In this document: positions 24,934 through 34,964 of the stretch, piece after piece
How the letters are laid out: the number at the start of each line of letters is the position of its first letter
How positions within the stretch are numbered: the first letter of the stretch is position 1
Assembly: GCA_019321725.1 (NCBI GenBank)
Contig: CM033106.1
Span: 29,562,118 to 29,626,117, forward strand
DNA: 64,000 bases
Reading direction: 5' to 3'
From: Paulownia fortunei
Taxonomy: Eukaryota > Streptophyta > Magnoliopsida > Lamiales > Paulowniaceae
Notes under the pieces: generated by a model
The model's database searches: none
Seen by the model: the letters and a program-made list of their open reading frames with translations, nothing else
What the model was told of the DNA's origin: nothing
Made by a program: the position numbers and the translations under genes

Positions 24934-25983
24934 TTATCCAGTTGCCAGTAATAAACTACACATTTCTTGATTGAGAAAAGAAGCCAACTGTTTTAGCATT
25001 ATCTTGGCCTTGGGGGTGTTGGGAAGACGTAGATTAAAGACATGATCCTCCCCCTTCACCTCCACAACCTTCACAACTCCATCCCACTTACTCTTCCTCA
25101 ATGCCTTCTCATAATACCATCCTCTGTCCCTCAAAATATCCTTTTCAGCAACATAAACCAACACTCTTTTGCACCCAAGCTTGGAAAGATTTGGATCCAA
25201 AGCTGGATTCGACAACGGGTCGTCGAAGCCAGTAGAATTTGGATATGCATGGACCCAAATACTCTCAACCCATGCTTCCTTTTCAGGGTGGCTAGCTTCA
25301 TTCCCAATTGGTTTGTTCCCCCAGAAATGTGGGCAATTTAAGAACATCCCATCTAGTGCAATCCCATCCATTTTATCCAACCCGGCCCGGATGGCCATGT
25401 TGTGTGCAATATTAGCACCAGCACTATCTCCCCCTAAATAAACATGCCCAAAATCAACATAGTTCTTGAGCCATGAATCACTACCATTACCTTTGAAGTG
25501 AGAAAAAACCCATTTGAGTGCAAGCCAAGAATCTTGATAACCAATAGGAAGAGGGTGTTCAGGGGCTAATCTGTAATTAACAGACACCGCGACAACGTTA
25601 GCTTTAGCGACGAGGGAGTTCAAGTGATTGTGGTACGTTGGAGAGAAGGCGGATTCAGTGAAAAAACCACCACCATGAAAATAGACGAGAAGAGGGAGTT
25701 TATAGGTTGGAGTGGCATTCTTAGGCAGGAAAAGTCTAGCTGAGACATTGAGTTTTGGTGCTATGTTAATGTCTTTGGACTCAACCCCAGTCGTCGGATC
25801 AACTGATGCAGGAACAGTCTCTGTTCCTGACAATCTTTCAACTCTACCATCTTTGTATACCCTTATGAAGGGATAAATTTCGTACAATATGGCCGAGGAA
25901 CTTGTAGCAACGGTTACTGAAAGTAAATGAAACATAAGTAAGAAGTGTAGAAAACTGATCTTCTTACAAGATATGGTGATCAT
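24934..25983 (-). CDS. CXE: Carboxylesterase CXE1, signal-peptide type
   Basis: Single exon, 349 residues, alpha/beta-hydrolase fold-3. Oxyanion motif HGGG 103-106; catalytic Ser187 in GGDSAG; Asp282 in AEKD; His314 in GEDHVF: the full triad is present. Unlike most plant CXE proteins it starts with a lysine-containing head and a hydrophobic stretch (about residues 10-25), a likely signal peptide. It has five N-glycosylation sequons (N79, N89, N166, N249, N265), so secretion or vacuolar/apoplastic location is inferred. Nearly identical to CXE2, including 5' flanking sequence. A one-base length change just before the ancestral stop (compare CXE3) puts the end in another frame and adds CSLLLATG. 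Possible TATA (aatataag) at 26,091-26,098 on this strand. Substrate unknown. Confidence 0.92.
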   Translation of the reverse strand: MITISCKKISFLHFLLMFHLLSVTVATSSSAILYEIYPFIRVYKDGRVERLSGTETVPASVDPTTGVESKDINIAPKLNVSARLFLPKNATPTYKLPLLVYFHGGGFFTESAFSPTYHNHLNSLVAKANVVAVSVNYRLAPEHPLPIGYQDSWLALKWVFSHFKGNGSDSWLKNYVDFGHVYLGGDSAGANIAHNMAIRAGLDKMDGIALDGMFLNCPHFWGNKPIGNEASHPEKEAWVESIWVHAYPNSTGFDDPLSNPALDPNLSKLGCKRVLVYVAEKDILRDRGWYYEKALRKSKWDGVVKVVEVKGEDHVFNLRLPNTPKAKIMLKQLASFLNQEMCSLLLATG

Positions 25984-26090
25984 CTGGGAGTTTGGCAGTA
26001 GTTAGGTGAAAGAGATGGTCTATGAGAGAAAGTTTGCAAACTGCTATTCTGTGTCCTGGCCAGTTGAGCATTTGTAGCTCCTCGCCTCCT

Positions 26091-26098
26091 CTTATATT
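26091..26098 (-). promoter_or_regulatory. Putative TATA box of CXE1
   Basis: The sequence reads AATATAAG on the minus strand, about 110 bp before the CXE1 start codon. The same motif in the same setting precedes CXE2 (31,926-31,933), so the two promoters share ancestry. Confidence 0.45.
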
Positions 26099-26109
26099 GA
26101 AAAATGTTT

Positions 26110-26859
26110 GCAGTTGATTTAAAAAAAAAAACAAAAAACAAATAGGATTTATATCAACTTGTAAAATAATTTTTATTCGAATGAAGTTTGATCGTAATAT
26201 ATTAAAATTCATATTATACTCGTATAGAATATATATATATATATATGAATAATTAAAAATTATTTTCACTTTTTGTATATATTATAAATCTTTGAGTAAA
26301 ACTCTATATTTTTTAAGTAAAAAACGTTTAGTATATGTATAATATTTTATTTTAATAAAATATTTATAAGATTTAAATATAATTCAATAATTATTCAAAA
26401 GTTATTTATAAATATTAATAAAATATCATATTAATAAAAAATAATTTTTAATAATTTATCTATATATTATATATTATTAAATAGTTCTCTTTACGTTACC
26501 CCATAATTAAAAATTAAATAATTTAAAAATTCTTATAAAATATTTTTTGCATAATTCAAAAATAAATACAACACAATTCATATAAGAATAATATCAGAAT
26601 AAATCATATTTTACTTTCGAATAATTCTTGTATATTCGTATTTCACCAATTCGTATACAAATCCATATATTAATCATTTTCATATTTTTTGTTAATTTTT
26701 TTTACTGTAAAATTTGATACATGCATATTTAAATGTCGAATTTATGTTGTAACATATTTAACACATTCAATTACTTGTATTAATAATTGATTTGAATTTG
26801 ATTAATTTTAAATTTTTTTGTCAATTTTTTTTTTTTTTCAATTTGTCAATGCCAACCAG
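26110..26859. other. AT-rich spacer upstream of CXE1
   Basis: Extremely AT-rich sequence with TA runs (26,230-26,246) and no coding structure. It has no clear counterpart upstream of CXE2, where the equivalent spacer (31,940-32,100) is much shorter. Confidence 0.45.
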
Positions 26860-27084
26860 GGTTTAGGTGGGAAAGATTTCCAAGATGAAATGAAGAAGTC
26901 CAAGCAACACTATCATTAATTGCTAATAAAGAAAAAAGTATCTCAAGTCTCATAAGCAACACTATGGTTTATTTCTTGACGTGCTTGAAACAAATAAATA
27001 ACATGAAAAATTGTAGAAATAATTGAAGAAATGGAGAAATGGAAGAAAAAATAAAATAAAAAATAAAAAATAAAATAGCATTGT

Positions 27085-27365
27085 TTTAGCATACAACAAC
27101 CTTAACTTCACTAACTCCATCCCATTTGCTCTTTACTAAATGCCTCTTTATGATCCATAACAGGTCCACTTCTATTATTACTTCTTATTATTAGTCACGC
27201 ATTTGAAGTGACAAAAACACCCTTTTGATTGCAAACCAAGAATCTTCATAACCAATGGGAAGAAGGTGCGCAGGGGCTAATTGGTAATTGTCTGGTACCA
27301 CGATAATGCTATTAGTTTTCGTGAAGAGTTCAAGTGCTTGTTGTAAGATGAACAAAAGGAAGTTT
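27085..27365 (-). pseudogene. Carboxylesterase relic B
   Basis: On the minus strand, a C-terminal CXE piece (27,085-27,165, the 'actccatcccatttgctctt' region) is fused to a mid-gene piece (27,200-27,330, the DSWLALKW and YRLAPEHPLP region), skipping the segment between. Relic C (32,396-32,705) has the same internal deletion, and the flanks 26,860-27,085 and 32,105-32,395 also match. Both derive from one already-deleted ancestor copied by the segmental duplication. Confidence 0.7.
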
Positions 27366-27399
27366 CACTTGATGAAACCCACTGCAACCGCAGATCTTC

Positions 27400-27510
27400 T
27401 TCCTCGTCTCAGATCTAGCCCACCCACGCCAGGACCCAGCCCCTACTGCTGCCCACACCACCCCTGGCGCCCGCCACCCCATCCCCAAACTTCCACCACC
27501 AGCCCAAATA
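27400..27510. other. C-rich island next to relic B
   Basis: About 110 bp are strongly C-rich (repeated CCACCC, CCAGG and CCCC blocks) in a region that is otherwise mostly A and T. The plus-strand frame is open and proline-rich, but has no recognisable domain. It is not part of any CXE gene. A TA run follows at 27,521-27,546. Confidence 0.45.
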
Positions 27511-28094
27511 TGTATATCATTATATATATATATATATATATATATTATATTTATTGTGATATAATAGAAAAATATATCTTTGAAAAGGAAAAGTACAAAA
27601 TGCTATTTATTAAAAAAAATCATATTTTTTTTGTATTTTCTCAAAAATTATATGGTTTTTTATATTATATATATATATATATTTGTAATTTTACTGCAAT
27701 TATGTATTTTTCCTATAATTGTTTGGTTATTTTTTTCCATCAATTTTTATATAATTTGTTACAAGTTTTCTGCAAGGTTTTGAAAAAATTTCATAAGTTC
27801 AATTTTCATTTTTTTTGTTGTATTTATTTTATAAATTAAAAGTTATTTGGAGTAAAATAATTTAAAGAAGGAGCAAAATATTTTATAACTAAAATATAAT
27901 TTACTTAAGTGAATTAAAAATATAACATATATATAGTTTTTTTCTATTTCTATAAAGAGGGTAATTAATTTTATAATTAAATATATTATTTTGAATTAAA
28001 TATTTCACGACAGAAAACGATTGGTTCCATAAATTTTCTAATGGAAGGACCATTTTTAATGAAGATTGGGACCATCTGCATACCCAACGACTGT

Positions 28095-29331
28095 TTTGTT
28101 CCATTCTTACCATGGGGTTGGAGTACACTAAAAACATGTGACGTTCCCCTTTAACGCCAAAATCAACCCTTCCTTAAATGTAGGGTTGTGCGCTAAAATA
28201 GGAAAGAAAAAAAAAAAAAAAAAAAAAAAACCAAGGGTGCTATCTTGGTGCAATGAACAGAAATGCTTCAAGTTTGGTAAAGCACTATCATGCGATTATT
28301 CTATTATATATTTAATTTTTTTATTTTTTTAATAAATTTTATATTTTTTTATTAAGTTTAAAAATATTCTAAAAATCAATTTTTATCTCAATTCTATATT
28401 TTCAATAAAATTACTACTTGTTATGTTTCATACATACATAACTATTTTTAATAAAATTTAATTAATTTATTTATATGTATTTTTGTTTAATAAATTTTAT
28501 ATTTCTTTGTTATGTTTAAAAATATTTTAAAAATTCTTATTTCATCTTAAATTGTATATTTTTCAATAAAATTATTTCTTTTTATATTTTATATATAAGC
28601 ATTTTTAATTAAATTTAATTATTTTTTTGGTAATATTTTTTATATCTACTTTAACATAATATTTTTACTTTTCTACTTAAATTTTAGTGTTAATTATTTT
28701 ATTTTTTATCTATAATATTTAATTTACTATCAATTATATATATAAATAAAATATATTATTTCATTAACTAAACGTAAAATACAAATTGAATATATAATTG
28801 TATTAATATAATAAATATTTAATAAAATAAAATAGTTATTGTAAATAGAATAAAAAGAAATATCTCTTTTAGAATAAATTTAAAATAAATGGATCAGAAA
28901 TAAATTTTAAATTTGATATAAAAATTATACTATTTTAATACAAAAATTACACTAAAATAGAATCAATGAATTGGAGATGTACCAGCATCACCTCAACTTC
29001 TGCATACCACCCACTCTTAATGCCTCCCGGCCCCTATCCCTTGGAACATCCTTTCCAGCTACACAAATCAAACCCTTCTACACCCCAAACCCGAAAGTTT
29101 AGGATCCATATCCGGGTTTGCCCGTGGATCATCACACCCCGTCGTGCTCGGGCACACGCAATGCCAGCGTTCAGATTCAAATCTGTTTGGATACAATGCC
29201 GCTTCGTTTCCAATTGGGTCCTCCCCCAAAAGAATGGACAATTGAGAAAAACCCCACGTAGATTGATGCCGTCCATCTTTTCTGACCCGACCCGTATGGC
29301 CATGTTGTGTGCTGTGTTGCCACCAGCACTG
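28095..29331 (-). pseudogene. Truncated CXE4-like pseudogene, split by an insertion
   Basis: Two minus-strand pieces match CXE4. Piece 28,095-28,157 covers the last codons before the end (the HVFSVLQPNG region). Piece 28,985-29,331 covers the stretch from the GGNIAHNMAIRVGSEKMDG block back to the VEVV region. An unrelated AT-rich insert of about 830 bp separates them. The gene stops abruptly inside the catalytic-serine motif, where it joins B3-derived sequence. A one-base loss in a C run (29,223-29,227, five C against six in CXE4 near 35,320) shifts the frame after CPFFWG. It is clearly dead and nearest to CXE4 (34,965-35,912). Confidence 0.85.
28158..28984. mobile_element. Probable MITE insertion in the CXE4-like pseudogene
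   Basis: This AT-rich insert interrupts a CXE sequence that is continuous in CXE4. Its right end, read on the other strand, begins GGTACATCTCCAATTC, like the ATCTCCAA-type ends of dicot Tourist/Harbinger MITEs. A matching left end is not clear. The interior holds a two-copy direct repeat of about 150 bp (28,325-28,475 and 28,480-28,627) and a poly-A run at 28,207-28,230. Confidence 0.45.
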
Positions 29332-29960
29332 TATGCTTTGTTCAATGCTTTTCTGCAGTTGCTCAAACATAATATACCTGACTGCCACTTTTGGGTGCTA
29401 CTAAATTTGCTATAACACAGCATCATGAGCACAGTTTCAAGGGTACTAATTTTGAATTGCCATAGGACTTATCCTTCAGACTAAGAGAGCATTGCAAAGG
29501 TTATCCATTTGATTTCACATTTTTGGAACAAGCAGTTGACAACCTTTGTACGCTTCCATATCATTATCAGGCATATATGTTCTCGGTTGGATCAACTAAT
29601 TTGCACTGTTCTTGATTCCAGAAATACTTTCAGTTCACAAGAGTTGCGGACTAGAAGTATTAAAACAAGATTTTTGAGATAAAATTGGTGTCGTCAAATG
29701 CGATGCGATGCAGAGGCTTTATGCTGAGACCGAAGTTCTCGGGATGCATAAGCTTAAGTGCCTATTAAGAATGTAGTGCAAAAGCTGAAATTTTTGCATA
29801 TCTTTCTTTTGGTGTATAGCCACTGCCCAATTCTCATTCCTTTTGTGGATGAGTATTTTTGTTGAACAAGTGGATATTGGCAGAACATAGTAGCCGAGGT
29901 TGCTATATGTTTTTTTATGTATTATTTTTAGAAAGTGTCGAGATTTTGAATTTCGAAAAA
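29332..29960 (+). pseudogene. Second copy of the B3 3' region
   Basis: The sequence matches 22,040-22,499 and then 23,520-23,680, including the 'ttcaatgcttttctgcag' block, the 'cacagcatcatgagcac' block and the coiled-coil end region. It lacks the Tourist-like element present in the first copy. It has extra indels and stops, and no B3 domain upstream, so it cannot encode a protein. It marks the start of the second copy of a tandem segmental duplication. Confidence 0.85.
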
Positions 29961-30701
29961 TAGGATTTATATGGGCTCACCGTACATGAATGTTAAATTA
30001 AAGTTGAGTTGATTGGTGTCGAAGTAGGAGGCTAGCCACCTCTGTGGATGTAAAATAAGTAGATTGTATTCACCTAAAGTAGAGCTGTCACCTATATCTA
30101 TGTAAACTAAATAAATGGCTTGGCTTAAACCCCGAGCACCAAGTCCCGGCGATACGTCCCCAATTGTCCAATGTACGGATATGGAGTCGTATCATGTGTT
30201 TCATATATATATATAAGGTTAGAGGTATAATAGATGATACATCTATGCTGTATAACTAATATATATTTCATCATATATTTGTATACATACACGTTGATAT
30301 ATATTTGTTTATGGATAAATATACGACGAAATGTACATTCAATATATACAATTTTGTGTAATATTTATACTATTCAATGTTAGATATAGTTCCTCCACAT
30401 TTGGCGCATTCAATATTAAATAAGAAAAAGGAAAGATGACATAATTAATGAAATATTCAATGCATTTTAGATAGTGTTTTTTTTTTCATTTTTATAAAGT
30501 TTAGAAATTAAAAAGAAATAAAAAGTAAAATTCATAATAATAAATAAAAACTATGGTTGCCTCATCAAATTTACTCTCTCAATTTTTTATAATTAGATTT
30601 TGCAACATCAATATCCATGTCATAGTAGTGACATTTAACACCATATTGAAATATCTTATTCTTTATAAATCTTCACAAAATACATACGTGTGTATACATT
30701 A

Positions 30702-30733
<32 letters not shown>

Positions 30734-30801
30734 ACGTGTGTGTCATATAAATCTTTAGAAAATACATACATATAATTTAAAGAAACGCTTCATACTTGGT
30801 A
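29961..30801. other. Spacer between B3 fragment and CXE2
   Basis: Part of this stretch (30,570-30,690) matches 24,120-24,290 from the first duplication copy. A TG run lies at 30,701-30,728. No gene is seen, and there is no counterpart of relic A here. Confidence 0.5.
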
Positions 30802-31827
30802 CTACACTTTGCCTTGATTGAGAAACGAAGCCAACTGTTTTAGCATTATCTTGGCCTTCCGGCTGTGGGGAACACGTAGATTAAAGACATGATCCTCCCC
30901 CTTCACCTCCACAACCTTCACAACTCCATCCCATTTACTCTTCCTCAATGCCTTCTCATAATACCATCCTCTGTCCCTCAAAATATCCTTTTCAGCAACA
31001 TAAACCAACACTCTTTTGCACCCTAGCTTGGAAAGATTTGGATCCAAAGCTGGATTCGACAGCGGGTCGTCGAAGCCAGTAGAATTTGGATATGCATGGA
31101 CCCAAATACTCTCAATCCATGCTTCCTTTTCAGGGTGACTAGCTTCATTCCCAATCGGTTTGTTCCCCCAGAAATGTGGGCAATTTAGAAACATCCCATC
31201 TAGTGCAATCCCATCCATTTTATCCAACCCGGCCCGGATGGCCATGTTGTGTGCAATATTAGCACCAGCACTATCTCCCCCTAAATAAACATGCCCAAAA
31301 TCAACATAGTTCTTGAGCCATGCCTCGCTACCATTACCTTTGAAGTGAGAGAAAACCCATTTGAGTGCAAGCCAAGAATCTTGATAACCAACAGGAAGAG
31401 GGTGTTCAGGGGCTAATCTGTAATTAACAGACACCGCGACAACGTCAGCTTTCGCGACGAGGGAGTTCAAGTGATTGTGGTACGTTGGAGAGGAAGCGGA
31501 TTCAGAGAAAAATGCACCACCATGAAAGTAGACTAAAAGAGGGTGTTTATAGCTCGGAGTGGCATTCTTAGGCAGGTAAAGTCTAGCTGAGACATTGAGT
31601 TTTGCTGCAATGTTGATGTCTTTGGACCGAACCCCAGTCCTCGGATCAACTGACGCAGGAACAATCTGTGTCCCTGACAATCTTTCAACTCTGCCATCTC
31701 TGTATACCCTTATGAAGGGATAAATTTCGTACGATATGGCTGAGGATTTTGTAGCCACTGTTGCTGAAAGTAAATGAAAGATAAGTAAGATGTGTAGAAA
31801 ACTCTTCTTACAAGACATGGTGATCAT
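30802..31827 (-). CDS. CXE: Carboxylesterase CXE2, signal-peptide type
   Basis: Single exon, 341 residues from the MITMSCKK start. The frame is open 29 codons further upstream (to 31,914), but in CXE1 that upstream part is out of frame by one base, so the inner ATG is preferred. Triad Ser186, Asp281, His313; oxyanion motif HGGA 102-105. A hydrophobic N-terminus (about 9-24) and sequons N78, N88, N165, N248 and N264 mirror CXE1. Differences from CXE1 are few (for example HGGA for HGGG, and the C-terminus NQGKV). Secretory-pathway esterase or related hydrolase by inference; substrate unknown. Confidence 0.92.
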   Translation of the reverse strand: MITMSCKKSFLHILLIFHLLSATVATKSSAISYEIYPFIRVYRDGRVERLSGTQIVPASVDPRTGVRSKDINIAAKLNVSARLYLPKNATPSYKHPLLVYFHGGAFFSESASSPTYHNHLNSLVAKADVVAVSVNYRLAPEHPLPVGYQDSWLALKWVFSHFKGNGSEAWLKNYVDFGHVYLGGDSAGANIAHNMAIRAGLDKMDGIALDGMFLNCPHFWGNKPIGNEASHPEKEAWIESIWVHAYPNSTGFDDPLSNPALDPNLSKLGCKRVLVYVAEKDILRDRGWYYEKALRKSKWDGVVKVVEVKGEDHVFNLRVPHSRKAKIMLKQLASFLNQGKV

Positions 31828-31925
31828 CTGGAGTTTGGCAGTAGTTAGGTGGTGATAGAGAGGGTCAATGGGAGAAAGTTTGTAACTGTTGTGCATTGTG
31901 GCCACCATGAGCATTTGTAGCTCAT

Positions 31926-31933
31926 CTTATATT
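31926..31933 (-). promoter_or_regulatory. Putative TATA box of CXE2
   Basis: AATATAAG on the minus strand about 100 bp before the CXE2 start codon, matching the motif in front of CXE1. Confidence 0.45.
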
Positions 31934-32395
31934 CAAAAATAGTAGCACGATCTTTGTTTTAAAAATTGAATGTCCAGGATAGATACAACTGGAGGAAAAT
32001 TCGTATTGCTATGACCACATCCAATTAATTATATAACAAATATTAATAATTAATTTAAACTAGATCAAACTCGATCTCATTTCTCTAATTGGGCGAAGAT
32101 AACTAGGCGTTTTGGTGGGACAGATGGCCATAAGATGCAATGAAGAAGTATAGGCAACACGATCATTTATTGTGAATAAAGAAAAAGTGCCCCAAGTCTC
32201 ATAGCAGCATTAATATCCTAGATTATTAGCTAAGTCCTGTACTCAAGACTCCATCCAAAAAACCACTTAAAAAATCCATTTATTTCTTGATGTTGCTTTC
32301 AAGAAAGTCAAGACAAGAATAAATGACATGAAAATTATAGAAACAATCGAAGAAATGGAGAAATATGTGGAAAAAATAAGAAAGATAAAAATATA

Positions 32396-32705
32396 CCATT
32401 GTTTTAGCATTTGCAACAACCTCCACTAATTCCATCCCATGTACTCTTACTAAATGCCTCCTTTATGATCCATAATCAGGTCCACTTTCATTACTGCGCC
32501 TTTGAAGTGACAAAAACACCCATTTGATTGCAAACCAAGAGTATTCATACAACAATGGAAGAAGGTGCGCAGGGGCTAATCGGTAATTGTCTGATACTAA
32601 GATAATACTATTAGCTTTCGTGAAGAATTCAGGTGCTTCTTGTAAGATGAATAAAAGGAGGATTCTTTGAAATTTATTAAGAGAGAAATTCTATGAACCG
32701 GATAC
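32396..32705 (-). pseudogene. Carboxylesterase relic C
   Basis: Matches relic B over its whole length, with the same fusion of C-terminal and middle CXE pieces. It has no open frame. Its end ('tctttgaaatttattaag') is also shared with relic A. The upstream flank 32,105-32,395 matches 26,860-27,085. Confidence 0.7.
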
Positions 32706-33199
32706 GAATTCTCTGGTAAAGCTTGGTTGAAAAGAGTTATACTTTCTAGGTCTAAAAATTTTAAATTTTGGGACAATCATAATTATTTATGCGTCGAACA
32801 ATTATATTTTTTATCGAAAATTTGGAATATCGGGCCTCTTCACTTGCTTAGGCTCAGAATGAAAAAAAGAACAAAAGTCTAGACCCATCACTTGATGTGA
32901 TTGTGGATCAAGGCCCAATATGTGATTTAGTAGTAGTCACAGCAACTGGATTAGCCCAAGTTCCAAATTGCTCAAGCAAAATGATTAAATTTGGATTGGG
33001 ACTTGAGTTAGGAACCCTATGTATTGAAAATTTGATGGAAATTGCAAAGTAAGAATAAACAAAATATCTGAAAATTAATTATCCTGTCCAACAAAACAAG
33101 TACTACTAATTTTATCAAAATTTTAATGGATCGAATACCCTGAATAAATAAATGAATAAAAAATGTTTTATCTAGACTTTTCATCTGTATTTCCTGTAT

Positions 33200-33242
<43 letters not shown>

Positions 33243-33413
33243 TCTTAATAATTTTCTCAAAGAAAACAAAACATCACATTACTCAAAGAATGAGGAGGCA
33301 TGAAGATAAAAAACAAAAGAAACAAGAAAAACTACGAAAAAAAAAACAAGAGAATTGAGGTTGCCTTTTACATTAGGCAATTTCCCAGCAGCCTGAGTAC
33401 AACTGGTAACATG
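32706..33413. other. Spacer 3' of CXE3
   Basis: Contains a long TA run at 33,205-33,239. The last 160 bp, including 'gaggaggcatgaag' and 'gaggttgcc', resemble 24,770-24,930 downstream of CXE1. No gene is seen. Confidence 0.45.
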
Positions 33414-34442
33414 TTAAACTATGCCTTCATGGAGAAAAGAAGCAAAAAATTTTACCATTTCTATGGCGTTTGGGGTGTTGGGAAAACGTACACCAAAATC
33501 ATGTTCCTCCCCTTGTGCTTGAACAACTTTCACAACTCCTTTCCATTTACTCTTTCTCAATGCTTCCTTATAATACCATCCCCTACCCCTCAAGATATCA
33601 TTTCCTGCTACATAAACCAACACCCTTTTGCACCCTAAGGTAGAAAGGTTCGGATCCAAAGCTGGGTTCAATAACGGGTCATCAAGACCTGTGGAATTTG
33701 GGTACGCATGAACCCAAATACTCTCCATCAAACTTTTAACTAGAATGTTACTATCCTCATTCCCAATTGGCTTCTTTCCCCAAAAATGTGGGCAATTTAG
33801 AAACACCCCATCTAGTAAGACACCATCCATTTTATCCAACCCGGCCCGGATGGCCATGTTGTGTGCAATATTAGCACCCGCACTGTCTCCACCTACATGA
33901 ACATGCCCAAAATCAACATAGTTCTTGATCCATTGCTCAGTGCCATTGCCCTTGAAGTGAGAAAATACCCATTTCAGTGCAAACCAAGAATCTTCATAAC
34001 AAATGGGGAGAGGGTGCTCAGGGGCTAATCTGTAATTAACCGATACTGCGACAACATTAGCTTCTGCAACAACTGAGCTCAAGTGCCTTTGGTAAGATGG
34101 TGATGAGGCAGATTCAGTAAAGAAACCACCACCATGAAAATAGACTAGAAGAGGAATTTTATAGCCCGGATTGGCATTTTTAGGCAGGTATAGCCTAGCA
34201 GTTATATTCAATTCTGGTTCAATGGTGATGTCCTTGGATTGAACCCCAGTGATTGGATCAATTGATGCAGGAACAACATCTGTTCCTATAAATCTTTGAA
34301 TTCTACCATCTGTGTAGACTCTTATGAAGGGAAAGATATCATAAAGTATATCTGATGAGTTCGTCGAAATTGATGTGCAAAAGAGTGAATGAAAAACAAG
34401 TAAAATGAGGGATACAATAGTCTTGCTGGACATGATGAACAT
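33414..34442 (-). CDS. CXE: Carboxylesterase CXE3, signal-peptide type
   Basis: Single exon, 342 residues from MFIMSSKT; the open frame extends 20 codons further to 34,502, but the inner start aligns with CXE1 and CXE2. Oxyanion HGGG 103-106, Ser187, Asp282 (in VAGND rather than VAEKD), His314. Hydrophobic N-terminus (about 8-24) is a likely signal peptide. Sequons lie at N28, N79, N166, N249 and N265; three of these (166, 249, 265) are shared with CXE1/2 and absent at the matching sites of the array's cytosolic-type members. It is clearly more diverged than CXE1 and CXE2 are from each other. Its 3' flank resembles that of CXE1, not of CXE2. Likely secreted or vacuolar; substrate unknown. Confidence 0.9.
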   Translation of the reverse strand: MFIMSSKTIVSLILLVFHSLFCTSISTNSSDILYDIFPFIRVYTDGRIQRFIGTDVVPASIDPITGVQSKDITIEPELNITARLYLPKNANPGYKIPLLVYFHGGGFFTESASSPSYQRHLSSVVAEANVVAVSVNYRLAPEHPLPICYEDSWFALKWVFSHFKGNGTEQWIKNYVDFGHVHVGGDSAGANIAHNMAIRAGLDKMDGVLLDGVFLNCPHFWGKKPIGNEDSNILVKSLMESIWVHAYPNSTGLDDPLLNPALDPNLSTLGCKRVLVYVAGNDILRGRGWYYKEALRKSKWKGVVKVVQAQGEEHDFGVRFPNTPNAIEMVKFFASFLHEGIV

Positions 34443-34502
34443 CTGGGGAGATTGTCTTTGAGAGAAAATGTTTTGTACTGTTGTTCTGTATTCCGGATCC
34501 AA

Positions 34503-34964
34503 TTTTTATAATCTGAGGTTTCTAGCACAGAAAACTATGTCACATATAAACGAATCGGCTCTTTGTGTTTTATTGCTTCCGATTGGGATTATAATGAGCC
34601 TGTGCTTATAAATGGCCTTTGCTAAAAGTAAACATTAACTGTATTAGATTCATCGGGTTGACTTTCCTCATCAACCCTCTGGACTTCAGGATTTGCAATC
34701 GGGTCAAAGGACCCAAATTGAGAATTAATTCAAACTCGCAATTCAAGCACCATAATCTGGTAGAATTAATTGTTCTTTTCTTTTTAAGAACGTTTTGAAA
34801 GAGACCAATCGTTTCACACAAAATGGTTGAAATGAGAATTATACACAAAATCCCATGATAAAAATCAGAGAATGGGGGATTGCAAATTTCAATAATTGCA
34901 TTACTGCTTGCCAGCAACTTACAAGTGGTAATGTCACTCACACTGGATTAATGGTGTAGATGGA
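34503..34964. other. Spacer between CXE3 and CXE4
   Basis: A minus-strand frame of 111 codons (34,606-34,941) has no recognisable domain and occupies the region immediately downstream of CXE4. I treat this as non-coding. Confidence 0.45.

Noticed and set aside
27288..27839. 183-codon plus-strand ORF
   Set aside because: It runs across the antisense of CXE relic B, a C-rich island and TA repeats; there is no domain and no coding pattern.
31828..31914. Upstream ATG extending CXE2 by 29 residues
   Set aside because: The corresponding CXE1 sequence is shifted by one base and out of frame, and the signal peptide starts naturally at the inner ATG.
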